Position numbers and translations under genes: made by a program. A stretch of 64,000 nt of DNA, from NCBI RefSeq assembly GCF_015142735.1, contig NZ_JACSPN010000007.1:1-64000 (forward strand). The letters run 5' to 3'. Of this stretch, positions 19,032 to 26,617 are shown in pieces; the first letter of the stretch is position 1; every line of letters begins with the position of its first letter. This DNA is from Oerskovia douganii (lineage in GTDB: Bacteria; Actinomycetota; Actinomycetes; Actinomycetales; Cellulomonadaceae). The notes under the pieces are model-generated. The model worked only from the letters and a program-made list of their open reading frames with translations, was not told where the DNA came from and searched no databases.

Positions 19032-19057
19032 CAAGTTGATGCATTTGCATGTACTTG
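19032..19057. promoter_or_regulatory. 26-bp palindromic operator upstream of the LLM gene
   Basis: A 26-bp near-perfect dyad in an A+T-rich island: CAAGT and ACTTG outer arms, ATGCA and TGCAT inner arms; 20 of 26 positions pair. The local base composition and symmetry are typical of MarR- or TetR-type operators. No regulator gene is adjacent, so the repressor is encoded elsewhere. Confidence 0.6.
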
Positions 19058-19141
19058 GAGGAGAACCGAGAGGGTCCCGCGGTTATTCCCCGGCGGACGG
19101 GGTGGCGTGGGTCACGCGGTGCCCGACGGCGCGAAGGACCG

Positions 19142-19477
19142 TCACGCAGGGCGTGGCGCGTACATGACGACCGCGACCCCCGCGAGGCACAGCAGCGCCC
19201 CCGCCACGTCCCACCGGTCCGGGCGGAACCCGTCGACCGCCATGCCCCACAGCAGCGAGCCCGCGACGAACACGCCCCCGTACGCCGCGAGGATCCGCCC
19301 GAAGCTCGCGTCCGGCTGGAGCGTCGCGAAGAACCCGTACAGCCCGAGCGCGACGACCCCCGCCCCGATCCACACCCACCCCTTGTGCTCGCGGACCCCC
19401 TGCCAGATCAGCCACGCGCCGCCGATCTCGAAGAGTGCGGCCGCGCCGAACAGCAGGATCGAGCGCAGGACGGTCAC
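19142..19477 (-). CDS. YnfA family membrane protein (UPF0060)
   Basis: A 111-aa protein with four transmembrane helices and the family features [18 protein letters not shown] near the start and GAYGG-like [20 protein letters not shown] in the second half. It is related to small multidrug resistance transporters; efflux has been proposed but the substrate is unsettled. GTG start with GAGGAG upstream. It sits just downstream of the interrupted ArsB/SLC13-type permease gene on the same strand, 60 nt apart. Confidence 0.87.
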   Translation of the reverse strand: MTVLRSILLFGAAALFEIGGAWLIWQGVREHKGWVWIGAGVVALGLYGFFATLQPDASFGRILAAYGGVFVAGSLLWGMAVDGFRPDRWDVAGALLCLAGVAVVMYAPRPA

Positions 19478-19537
19478 GGTGGTCTCCTCGGGTCAGGGGC
19501 ACGGGCGGGGGCACGAGCAGTGGCGACGCCGCAGCAC

Positions 19538-20728
19538 CTACGCGAGCGCCGCGACCGCGAGCGCGCCCGCGACCACGGCCAGCGGCGCGAGCACGAGCCC
19601 CTGGCGCACGAGCGGCCACCAGCCGACGACCTCGCGGAAGCCCATCCAGTGCCGCGAGCACTGTATCCACCAGAGCACGGTCGCCACCGAGGCCCACGGC
19701 GTGACGAGCGGGCCGGCGTTCACGCCGACGAGCAGGGCCGCGAGCCGGGCGGGGTCCCCCGCCGCGGCGGGCTCGAGCGCGAGGTAGGCGGGCAGGTTGT
19801 TCACGACGTTGGCCGCGACGGCCCCCGCCCCGGCGACCTGGAGAAGGTCACCGGTCCCGGTGCCGGTGCCTGCGAAGCGCGCGAGCAGGTCGCCGAGCCC
19901 GTGGACCTGCCAGGCCTCGACGGCCACGAAGAGCGAGCCGATGACCAGGACGGTCCGCCACGGCACGAGCTCCCCGACGGGGGCCACGAGGTCGCGCCGC
20001 CGCACGAGGGTCGCCGTCAGCAGCACGAGCGCCCCGGCCACGGCGACGACGGCCACGGGCAGCCCGACGGCGAAGCACACCCCGAGCCCGACCGTCACCA
20101 GGGCGGCGAGCGGCAGGAGCACGACGTCGCGCTCCTGCGTCAGCGGCTACGCGTCGAACGTCCCGCGCAGGTCCCGGTGGTGGGCGACGAACAGGTAGCC
20201 CACGGTCACGGCGATCACCACGAGCGCGGGCAGCCACATGGTCGCGGCGTACGGGACACCCGGCTGGAGACCCGCGAGGCGGTGGGCCGCGAGCAGGTTC
20301 GTCAGGTTGGACACGGGCAGCAGCAGCGACGCGGTGTTGGCGAGGGCGAGGACGGTCAGCGCGAACGGCAAGGGCCGGGACCCGGTGCGGCGCGCGATGG
20401 TCAGGACGACGGGCGTGACCAGCACCGCCGTGGTGTCGAGCGACAGGACGACCGTGCAGGCGGTCGCGAGCAGCACCACGAGCCCCCACAGGCGCAGCCT
20501 GCTGCCCCGGGCGAGCCGCAGCGCCCAGGAGGCGGCGGCGTCGAACAGGCCGGCGGCCGCGCACATCTCCGCGACGACGGTGATCGCGACGAGGAACAGC
20601 AGGATCGGCCCGACGCGTCCCGCGAGCCCGCCTGCCGCGTCGAGCGGGAGCCACCCGGCGACCACGACGAGCACCGCGAGCACGACGGCGGCCGCCCACA
20701 GGGGCACCCGAACCCGACGACCTGGCAC
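19538..20728 (-). pseudogene. ArsB/SLC13-family permease interrupted by an in-frame TAG
   Basis: Two halves, 20147-20728 (193 aa) and 19538-20146, lie in the same frame and are separated by a single amber codon (TAG at 20149-20147). Together they make about 396 aa with 10-11 transmembrane segments. The first half carries DTTAVLVTPVV and the second carries VVNNLPAYLALE, the paired N/D-rich hairpin motifs of ArsB/NhaD/SLC13 ion transporters. The stop falls in the central cytoplasmic loop. Either the gene is a recent pseudogene, or amber readthrough or reassociation of two halves occurs. A GTG at 20122 exists for the second half but has no good ribosome site. Arsenite or anion export is the family role. 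Confidence 0.75.
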
Positions 20729-20885
20729 GCCGCCCCCTCCCCCGCTCGCAGCCCCCTCGTCCCTCGCCCGCGCGCACGGGCGTCCGCTACCCGACGAGCG
20801 GCTCGGCCACTATCGCACGCGCCGCCCGTCCGCCCCGGGCGTCGTGCACTGTCGCGCGGGGCCGTCAGCGGGCAGAGTCGGGGGT

Positions 20886-21887
20886 ATGACGGACGGGACA
20901 CGGTTGCTGGTGCTGGGCGGGACGGAGTTCGTGGGGCGGGCGGTGGTCGACGACGCCGTGGCCCGCGGCTGGGACGTCACGGTGTTCCACCGCGGCACGG
21001 GCGAGGCCGCGCACGGCGTGCGCGTGCGGCACGGCGACCGGACCGCCGTCGGGGGCCTGGACGCTCTCGCCGAGGGCGAGTGGGACGTCGCGGTCGACAC
21101 GTGGTCGTGGGCACCGAGCGCGGTGCGCGACGCCGCGAACCTGCTCGACGACCGCGTGGGTCGCTACGTGTACGTCTCGAGCCGGTCGGTGTACACGTAC
21201 CCCACCGGGGCCGGGGCCGACGAGGAGGCCCCCGTCGTGGAGGCCTCGCCCGACGACGGCGCCGACGTCGACTACGCGCGCGCCAAGCGCGGCGGCGAGC
21301 TCGCGGTCGAGACCGCGTTCGGGCACCGGGCCGTGCTCGCGCGGGCCGGTCTGGTCCTGGGGCCGCGGGAGAACGTCGGGCGCCTGCCCTGGTGGTTGCA
21401 GCGCATCGCCCGCGGCGGGCCCGTGCTCGCCCCCGGACCGAGCGCCCTGCCGCTGCAGTACGTGGACGCCCGCGACCTCGCGGCGTTCGTGCTGGACGCG
21501 ACCGAGCAGGGGCTGAGCGGGCCCTTCAACGTCGTGAGCCCCAGCGGCCACGCCACCATGGGCGAGCTGCTCGACGCGTGCGTGGCCGCGACGGGATCGG
21601 ACGCCGAGCTGCGCTGGACCGCGCCCGACGTGATCGAGGCCGCGGGCATCGCGCCGTGGACCGAGCTGCCCGTCTGGCTGCCGCCGGGCGAGCTCCACGA
21701 CACGCTGCACCGCGGCGACGTGTCGCGCGCGGTCGGGGCGGGGCTGCGCAACCGGCCCGTCGAGGAGACGGTCGCGGACACGTGGGCGTGGCTGCAGACC
21801 CTGCCCGACGGCGCCGCCCCCCACCGCGCCGACCGCCCCCGGGTGGGGCTCGACCCGGAGAAGGAGGCGCGGGCGCTCGCGCTCTGA
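20886..21887 (+). CDS. NAD-dependent epimerase/dehydratase family protein (extended SDR)
   Basis: A 333-aa Rossmann-fold protein with an atypical nucleotide motif GGTEFVGRAVVDDA (residues about 10-23), YVYVSSRSVYTYP (catalytic Ser and Tyr region) and QYVDARDLAAFVLDA. It resembles the actinobacterial reductase-like SDRs annotated as NAD-dependent epimerases; the active-site lysine in the usual YxxxK is present as YARAKRGGE. Substrate unknown. The ATG at 20886 has CAGAGT 7 nt upstream. Monocistronic, followed by a large palindrome. Confidence 0.78.
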   Translation: MTDGTRLLVLGGTEFVGRAVVDDAVARGWDVTVFHRGTGEAAHGVRVRHGDRTAVGGLDALAEGEWDVAVDTWSWAPSAVRDAANLLDDRVGRYVYVSSRSVYTYPTGAGADEEAPVVEASPDDGADVDYARAKRGGELAVETAFGHRAVLARAGLVLGPRENVGRLPWWLQRIARGGPVLAPGPSALPLQYVDARDLAAFVLDATEQGLSGPFNVVSPSGHATMGELLDACVAATGSDAELRWTAPDVIEAAGIAPWTELPVWLPPGELHDTLHRGDVSRAVGAGLRNRPVEETVADTWAWLQTLPDGAAPHRADRPRVGLDPEKEARALAL

Positions 21888-21921
21888 CGGCTCCGACGCG
21901 GCGCCCCGAGGGGCGGGACTA

Positions 21922-21967
21922 GTTGCCGACGCCATGTTGGTATCCTTACCGACAAGGCGTCGGCAAC
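21922..21967. promoter_or_regulatory. 46-bp perfect-armed palindrome, operator of the ABC/TetR operon
   Basis: GTTGCCGACGCC (21922-21933) and GGCGTCGGCAAC (21956-21967) are perfect 12-bp arms. A concentric inner dyad, GTTGGTA..TACCGAC (21936-21953), shares the same centre. It ends 25 nt before the permease ATG. Because a TetR gene is the third gene of the operon, autoregulation through this site is the simplest reading. TATCCT at 21941-21946 may be the -10 box. Confidence 0.7.
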
Positions 21968-21991
21968 CCGTGCCGGCCCGGAAGGAGCACC

Positions 21992-23131
21992 ATGTTTCTC
22001 GCGTGGCGCGAGCTGTCGTTCGCGCGCTCACGATTCGCCCTGATGGGAGGTGTCGTCGCGCTCGTGTCCGTGCTCGTCGTCCTCCTGTCGGGCCTGTCCT
22101 CGGGACTCGTCAACGACGGCGTGTCCGGCCTCAAGAAGCTGCCCGTCGCGGCCTTCGCGTTCGGCGCGGACACCTCGGTCGACTCGGCGTTCTCCCGCAG
22201 CACGGTCGACCGCGAGCAGGCCGAGCGCTGGGCCGCCCGCGACGACGTCGCCGACGCGGCCCTGTTCGGCAACCAGCTCGTCAACGCCGAGGGCCCCGGC
22301 GGCGAGGCCGTCGACCTGGCGCTCTTCGGCGTCGAGCCGGGATCGTTCGTCGCGCCCTCCCCGACCGACCTGGCCGCCGGCGAGATCCTCGGGGACCCGT
22401 ACGGGATCGTCGTCAGCGAGACGGTGGGCGACCTGGGCCTGGGCATCGGCGACACCGTGACGGTCGAACGGCTGGGCACCGAGCTGACGATCGTCGGCAT
22501 GCTCGACGGGCAGCACACGTTCGGGCACGTCGACGTCGCCTACGTCCCCCTGACGACCTGGCAGGAGATCCACGCCGGCGCGACCGACGCCGCCGAGGTG
22601 CGGCCCGAGGCGTACGACGAGGCGACCGCCGTCGCGCTCGCCCCCGTCGACGGCACCGACCTCGACCTCGCGGCCGGCGACGCCGCCGCGGGCACCACGG
22701 CCGTCTCGCTCACCGAGTCCTTCGACGGGTCGCCGGGCTACGCGGCCGAGACGCTCACGCTCAACCTCATCCAGGTCTTCCTCTACGCGATCTCGGCCCT
22801 CGTCGTCGGCGCGTTCTTCACGGTCTGGACCATCCAGCGCAAGCACGAGATCGCCGTCGCCCGCGCCATGGGCGCCTCGACGTCCTACCTCGTGCGCGAC
22901 GCCCTCGGCCAGGCGGCGGTGCTCCTCGTGGTGTCCACCGCGGTCGGCATGGGCGCCGGGATCGGCTTCGGCGCGCTGCTCACCTCGACCCCGATGCCCT
23001 TCGCCCTCGAGGCCGGACCCCTCGCGCTCGCCGCAGCGCTGCTCGTCGGGCTCGGCCTCGCGGGCGCCGCCGCCTCGGTCGGGCGCATCGCCCACGTCGA
23101 CCCCCTCACGGCTCTCGGAGGCCACCGATGA
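21992..23131 (+). CDS. FtsX-like ABC transporter permease (MacB/LolE type)
   Basis: A 379-aa permease with an N-terminal transmembrane helix (residues about 15-38), a ~200-residue extracytoplasmic domain (residues 40-250), then three C-terminal helices forming the FtsX domain; ALVVGAFFTVWTIQRKHEIAVARAMGAS is the conserved coupling region. Such permeases work by mechanotransmission, moving lipids, peptides or drugs or acting on extracytoplasmic partners. The ATG at 21992 has GAAGGAG. It overlaps the ATPase gene by 4 nt (ATGA). Confidence 0.87.
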   Translation: MFLAWRELSFARSRFALMGGVVALVSVLVVLLSGLSSGLVNDGVSGLKKLPVAAFAFGADTSVDSAFSRSTVDREQAERWAARDDVADAALFGNQLVNAEGPGGEAVDLALFGVEPGSFVAPSPTDLAAGEILGDPYGIVVSETVGDLGLGIGDTVTVERLGTELTIVGMLDGQHTFGHVDVAYVPLTTWQEIHAGATDAAEVRPEAYDEATAVALAPVDGTDLDLAAGDAAAGTTAVSLTESFDGSPGYAAETLTLNLIQVFLYAISALVVGAFFTVWTIQRKHEIAVARAMGASTSYLVRDALGQAAVLLVVSTAVGMGAGIGFGALLTSTPMPFALEAGPLALAAALLVGLGLAGAAASVGRIAHVDPLTALGGHR

Positions 23132-23838
23132 CGCACCCCACCCAGCAGCTCCCGGGTACGTCCGCGCCCACCGGCGCCGGACTCGTGCTCGACGACGTGT
23201 CCCTCACGCTCGGGGACGGCGACTCGACCGTCACCGCGCTCGACCACGTGCACCTCACGGTCGCCCCGGGAGAGCTGCTCGCCGTCCTGGGCCCGTCGGG
23301 GGCGGGCAAGTCGAGCCTCCTCGCGGTCGCCGGGGCGCTGACCCGGCCGAGCGAGGGGACGGTCCGCATCGACGGTGCCGACGTCTCGTCGCTCACCGGG
23401 GCACGCCAGGCCGCGCTGCGACGGGAGCGGATCGGTTTCGTGTTCCAGTCCGGCAACCTCCTGCCCGCGCTGACCGCCCTGGACCAGCTCCGGTTCGCGC
23501 TCCACGTCGCGGGCGGCGAGGGCCGGGGGCGCGACCCCCTGACCCTGCTCGAGCAGGTGGGCATGGACCACAAGGCCGACCGACGACCGCACGAGCTGTC
23601 CGGGGGAGAGCGCCAGCGCGTGGGGATCGCACGCGCCCTGGTCACGGCCCCCGCGCTGCTCCTCGTCGACGAGCCCACGGCGGCTCTCGACCGTGCGCGC
23701 AGCCACGAGGTGGTCCGGCTGCTCGCCGCCGAGACCCACGAGCACGGCGTCGCGACCGTCATGGTGACCCACGACCACGACGTGCTCGACCACTGCGACC
23801 GCGTCGTCCACATGGAGGATGGGAGACTGAGCGTTTGA
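23128..23838 (+). CDS. ABC transporter ATP-binding protein, LolD/MacB type
   Basis: A 236-aa ATPase: Walker A GPSGAGKSSLL (near 55), Q-loop VFQSGNLLPALT, signature LSGGERQRVGIARAL (near 150), Walker B LLLVDEPTAALD, H-loop MVTHDHDV. It drives the upstream FtsX-like permease; overlap with it is 4 nt. The usual arginine-rich lead segment is replaced by a Pro/Thr-rich N-terminus of about 17 residues. Confidence 0.9.
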   Translation: MTHPTQQLPGTSAPTGAGLVLDDVSLTLGDGDSTVTALDHVHLTVAPGELLAVLGPSGAGKSSLLAVAGALTRPSEGTVRIDGADVSSLTGARQAALRRERIGFVFQSGNLLPALTALDQLRFALHVAGGEGRGRDPLTLLEQVGMDHKADRRPHELSGGERQRVGIARALVTAPALLLVDEPTAALDRARSHEVVRLLAAETHEHGVATVMVTHDHDVLDHCDRVVHMEDGRLSV

Positions 23839-23843
23839 CCCAC

Positions 23844-23873
23844 GTCTCCCTGCCCCGGGCGGGGCAGGGAGAC
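23844..23873 (+). terminator. Intercistronic hairpin before the TetR gene
   Basis: GTCTCCCTGCCCC and GGGGCAGGGAGAC form a perfect 13-bp stem with a GGGC loop between the ATPase stop and the TetR start. It probably acts as a partial terminator, keeping repressor levels below transporter levels. Confidence 0.65.
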
Positions 23874-23889
23874 CGTCCGGAGGAGAGCC

Positions 23890-24501
23890 GTGCCCCGCAT
23901 CAGCGCCCCGACCGTCGCCGAGCACCGCGCGGCGCAGATGCGAGTGCTCCTCGACGCCGCACGATCGCTCCTGGCGGAGACGGGCCGACCGCCCACGTTC
24001 GCGGCGCTCGCCGAGCGCGCGGGCCTGGCCCGCCCCAGCCTCTACCAGTACTTCCGGTCGGCGGACGACCTGCTGCTCGCCCTGGTCGAGGACGTCTTCC
24101 CCCGGTGGTCGGCCACGGTCGCACGGGCCATGGACGCGGCCCCGGACGACCGCGGCCGTGTCGTCGCCTACCTCCGGGCGAACCTCGAGCTCGTCGCCCA
24201 GGGTGAGCACGCCCTCGCGACGGCCCTCGCGAACGTCGGTCCGCCGAGCGCCGTGATGGAAGGCTCGCGCGCCATGCACGACGAGCTCGTGCGTCCCCTG
24301 GGTGACGCGCTGCAGGCGCTCGGGGCCCGGGACGCCGCCCGCTCGGCGGAGCTCGTCAACGCGGTGGTGAACTCCGCCTCACGCATGATCGAGTCCGGAG
24401 CCCCCCTCGACGACGTGTGGAGCAGCGTCGAGGAGCTCGTCGGACCGTTCCTCGACCGGCTGGTCGACGACGACCGCGGGGACGCTCACGGCCGCAGGTA
24501 G
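23890..24501 (+). CDS. TetR/AcrR-family regulator
   Basis: A 203-aa protein with an N-terminal TetR HTH (LLDAARSLLAETGRPPTFAALAERAGLARPSLYQYF, residues 19-55) and an all-helical ligand/dimer domain. GTG start with a GGAGGA site. It is the last gene of the permease-ATPase operon and is the likely repressor acting at the 46-bp palindrome 1.9 kb upstream. Its 3' end overlaps the convergent Lrp-type gene by 16 nt. Confidence 0.85.
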   Translation: MPRISAPTVAEHRAAQMRVLLDAARSLLAETGRPPTFAALAERAGLARPSLYQYFRSADDLLLALVEDVFPRWSATVARAMDAAPDDRGRVVAYLRANLELVAQGEHALATALANVGPPSAVMEGSRAMHDELVRPLGDALQALGARDAARSAELVNAVVNSASRMIESGAPLDDVWSSVEELVGPFLDRLVDDDRGDAHGRR

Positions 24502-24968
24502 TCGAAGATGAGCGTCGTGCTCGTGCCCGCGACCTCGGGGCGCACGCTGAGCGTGCTCGCGACCAGGTCACGCAGCGCGGTCGAGTCGCGCACCGCGACG
24601 TGCACCATGAAGTCCCGGTCGCCCGTCACGAAGTAGATGCCCTCGACGTTGGGCAGCCCGGCGAGGTAGTCACGGAAGGTCGTGAGACCCGACCGGGCGT
24701 GCGAGTGCAGACGGACCGCGATGAGCGCCTGGAGGCTCCGGCCCATGGCCGCCGGGTCGATCTCCGTGCGGAACCCCTGGATGACGCCGCGCTCCTGGAG
24801 CGAGCGGACACGTGCGTGGCACGTCGAGGGCGCGATCCCGACGGCCTCCGCGACGGCCTTGTTCGTGGCCCGCGCGTCGGCGTCGAGGACGGCGAGGATG
24901 CGGCGGTCGGTCTCGTCGAGCACGGCCGCCTGGACCTGCGTCGACCCGGCCCGAAGATCGTTCGGCAT
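24486..24968 (-). CDS. Lrp/AsnC-family regulator
   Basis: A 160-aa protein with the Lrp winged helix (LDETDRRILAVLDADARATNKAVAEAVGIAPSTCHARVRSL, residues 17-57) and the AsnC/RAM ligand-binding domain (EGIYFVTGDRDFMVHVAVRD). It is divergent from a D-amino-acid dehydrogenase gene and very likely activates it in response to an amino acid (commonly alanine). The gap has four CGAAGA-type sites, one overlapping its own start codon, suggesting autoregulation. It overlaps the TetR gene by 16 nt at the 3' end. Confidence 0.88.
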   Translation of the reverse strand: MPNDLRAGSTQVQAAVLDETDRRILAVLDADARATNKAVAEAVGIAPSTCHARVRSLQERGVIQGFRTEIDPAAMGRSLQALIAVRLHSHARSGLTTFRDYLAGLPNVEGIYFVTGDRDFMVHVAVRDSTALRDLVASTLSVRPEVAGTSTTLIFDYLRP

Positions 24969-25060
24969 GGTCGCCCGCTCTCGTCGTCCGGAAGAAGATC
25001 GTTCGGCAGAACGCCTCTGTCCCGAAGAACCCGTCTGCCTGCTTGAACCCTACCGAAGAT
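24951..25060. promoter_or_regulatory. Lrp-type binding array
   Basis: GAAGATCGTTCGGCA occurs exactly at 24953-24967 and 24994-25008, 41 nt apart (four helical turns). The first copy lies in the dyad CCGAA-n5-TTCGG. CGAAGA recurs at 25023 and 25054. Phased repeats on one face of the helix are typical for Lrp octamers. Confidence 0.65.
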
Positions 25061-25158
25061 CCCTTCACCATGGTGCTGAGGCGCAACCCGTCTCCCACGA
25101 CCCGGCCTCAGCATCCTCGAGGCCGGGTCGACAACGTCTCAGGGCAAAGGAGCCCCGA

Positions 25159-26487
25159 ATGACCACGTCACGCACCACCCCACGCTCCCCCCGCACGGCG
25201 GTCGTCGTCGGCGCCGGCATGGTGGGCCTCGCGACCGCCTGGCACCTGCAGCGCCGCGGCGTCGAGGTCACGGTCCTCGACCGCGAGGGCGTCGCCGCCG
25301 GCTCGTCCTGGGGCAACGCCGGCTGGCTCACGCCCGGCATGGCCATGCCCCTCGCGGACCCCACGCTCTGGACCTACGCCCCCAAGGCGCTGCTCGACCC
25401 GGCCGCTCCCCTGCACGTCCCGGCGCGGCTCGACCCCCGCCTGTGGTCCTTCCTCGCCCGGTTCGCGACGCACGCGACCCAGCGCGCGTGGGACCGCGCC
25501 ATGGCAGCGCTCACCCCGATCGACCGGCTCGCGCTCGACGCGTTCGACGAGCTCGCCGCGCACGGCGTCGCCGCCCGCACGACGCCCGGCCCGTTCATGA
25601 TCGGGTTCGAGCACGAGAAGCAGGCCGCGCCGTTCCTCCACGAGATCGCCCAGGTCGAGGCCGCGGGGCAGGTGGTCCCGCTGCGCCGCATCGACCGGCC
25701 CGACGGCGCCGCTCCCCTCCCCGGTCCGACGCACCCGGACGCGGGCCGAGCGCCCGGGGCGAGCGACGCCGTCGGGCGTCCTGCGCAGCTCACCGACCGC
25801 GTGCGCGCGGTCTACGCCCTGGAAGGCCAGCGGTTCATCGAGCCCGGGCCGTACGTCGGTGCGCTGGGCGACGCGGTCCGTGCGCGCGGCGGGCGCATCG
25901 TGACCGGCGCGACCGTCACCGGGCTGCGCGCCCAGGAAGGGCGCGGCGTCCAGGTCCTCGTGGACGGGCAGGACCCCGTGGTCGCGGACGTCGCGGTCCT
26001 CGCGACCGGCGCGTGGCTGCCCGGGCTCGCGGAGCCGCTCGGTGTGCGCACGCTCGTGCAGGCCGGGCGCGGCTACTCGTTCACGGTCAAGACCGACCTG
26101 CCCGTCGAGCAACCGATCTACCTGCCGTCGCGTCGCGTCGCGTGCACGCCGTACCAGGGGCGGTTCCGCATCGCGGGGACCATGGAGTTCCGCGGTCCCG
26201 ACGAGCCGTTCCAGCCGCGGCGCATCGACGCGATCCTCGCCTCCGTGCGCGACCTGTTCCAGGGCGTCGACCTCGACGACCGGCACGACGAGTGGGTGGG
26301 GTCCCGGCCCGTGACCCCCGACGGGCTGCCGCTCGTCGGCGCCACGCGTGCACCCGGCGTCTACGTCGCAGGCGGGCACGGCATGTGGGGCATGGTCCTC
26401 GGGCCCGCGACGGGCAGGTTGCTCGCCGAGCAGATCGTGACGGGGACGGTGCCGCAGGAGATCAGGGCGTTCGACCCGCTGCGGTGA
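25159..26487 (+). CDS. dadA: FAD-dependent D-amino-acid dehydrogenase (DadA type)
   Basis: A 442-aa flavoprotein oxidising D-amino acids to keto acids, probably membrane-associated via electron transfer. The FAD fold is VVVGAGMVGLATAWHLQRRG; SSWGNAGWLTPGMAMPLADP is the DadA substrate/flavin loop; the C-terminal block WVGSRPVTPDGLPLVGATRAPGVYVAGGH-type motif is present. Start ATG at 25159. Residues about 180-206 form a Pro/Gly/Asp insertion not expected in the family, encoded by an 82-bp palindromic element. Regulated by the divergent Lrp-type protein. Confidence 0.87.
   Translation: MTTSRTTPRSPRTAVVVGAGMVGLATAWHLQRRGVEVTVLDREGVAAGSSWGNAGWLTPGMAMPLADPTLWTYAPKALLDPAAPLHVPARLDPRLWSFLARFATHATQRAWDRAMAALTPIDRLALDAFDELAAHGVAARTTPGPFMIGFEHEKQAAPFLHEIAQVEAAGQVVPLRRIDRPDGAAPLPGPTHPDAGRAPGASDAVGRPAQLTDRVRAVYALEGQRFIEPGPYVGALGDAVRARGGRIVTGATVTGLRAQEGRGVQVLVDGQDPVVADVAVLATGAWLPGLAEPLGVRTLVQAGRGYSFTVKTDLPVEQPIYLPSRRVACTPYQGRFRIAGTMEFRGPDEPFQPRRIDAILASVRDLFQGVDLDDRHDEWVGSRPVTPDGLPLVGATRAPGVYVAGGHGMWGMVLGPATGRLLAEQIVTGTVPQEIRAFDPLR
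25696..25777. repeat. Palindromic element inserted in frame in dadA
   Basis: CGGCCCGACGGCG at 25696-25708 is identical to the left end of the element at 14723. CGCCGTCGGGC at 25767-25777 is the complementary right end, 58 nt away. Two short hairpins (GTCCG/CGGAC, CGGGC/GCCCG) lie inside. It adds a Pro/Gly/Asp-rich loop to the protein without breaking the frame. Confidence 0.55.
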
Positions 26488-26524
26488 GCGGCCCGCCGGG
26501 CCGGAGCGACGCGCGGACCGGCGG

Positions 26525-26589
26525 GCGTCGAGCGTGCCGCTCGGGTCGTCACGGGCGGCTGACGACGACCCGCGCCGCACGCTCGACGC
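26525..26589. terminator. Inverted repeat downstream of dadA
   Basis: GCGTCGAGCGTGC (26525-26537) and GCACGCTCGACGC (26577-26589) are perfect 13-bp arms with nested GGGTCGTC/GACGACCC pairing. Probable terminator or cruciform ahead of the RDD gene, whose start is only 29 nt away. Confidence 0.5.
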
Positions 26590-26617
26590 ATCGGGGCGGA
26601 TCTGGGACCCTCGTCCC

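Noticed and set aside
16647-19787. A 1046-aa plus-strand open frame
   Set aside because: It is antisense to the LLM and FMN reductase genes and shows no conserved domain.
24486-24501. Frameshift joining the TetR and Lrp genes
   Set aside because: They are convergent on opposite strands and simply overlap by 16 nt at the 3' ends.
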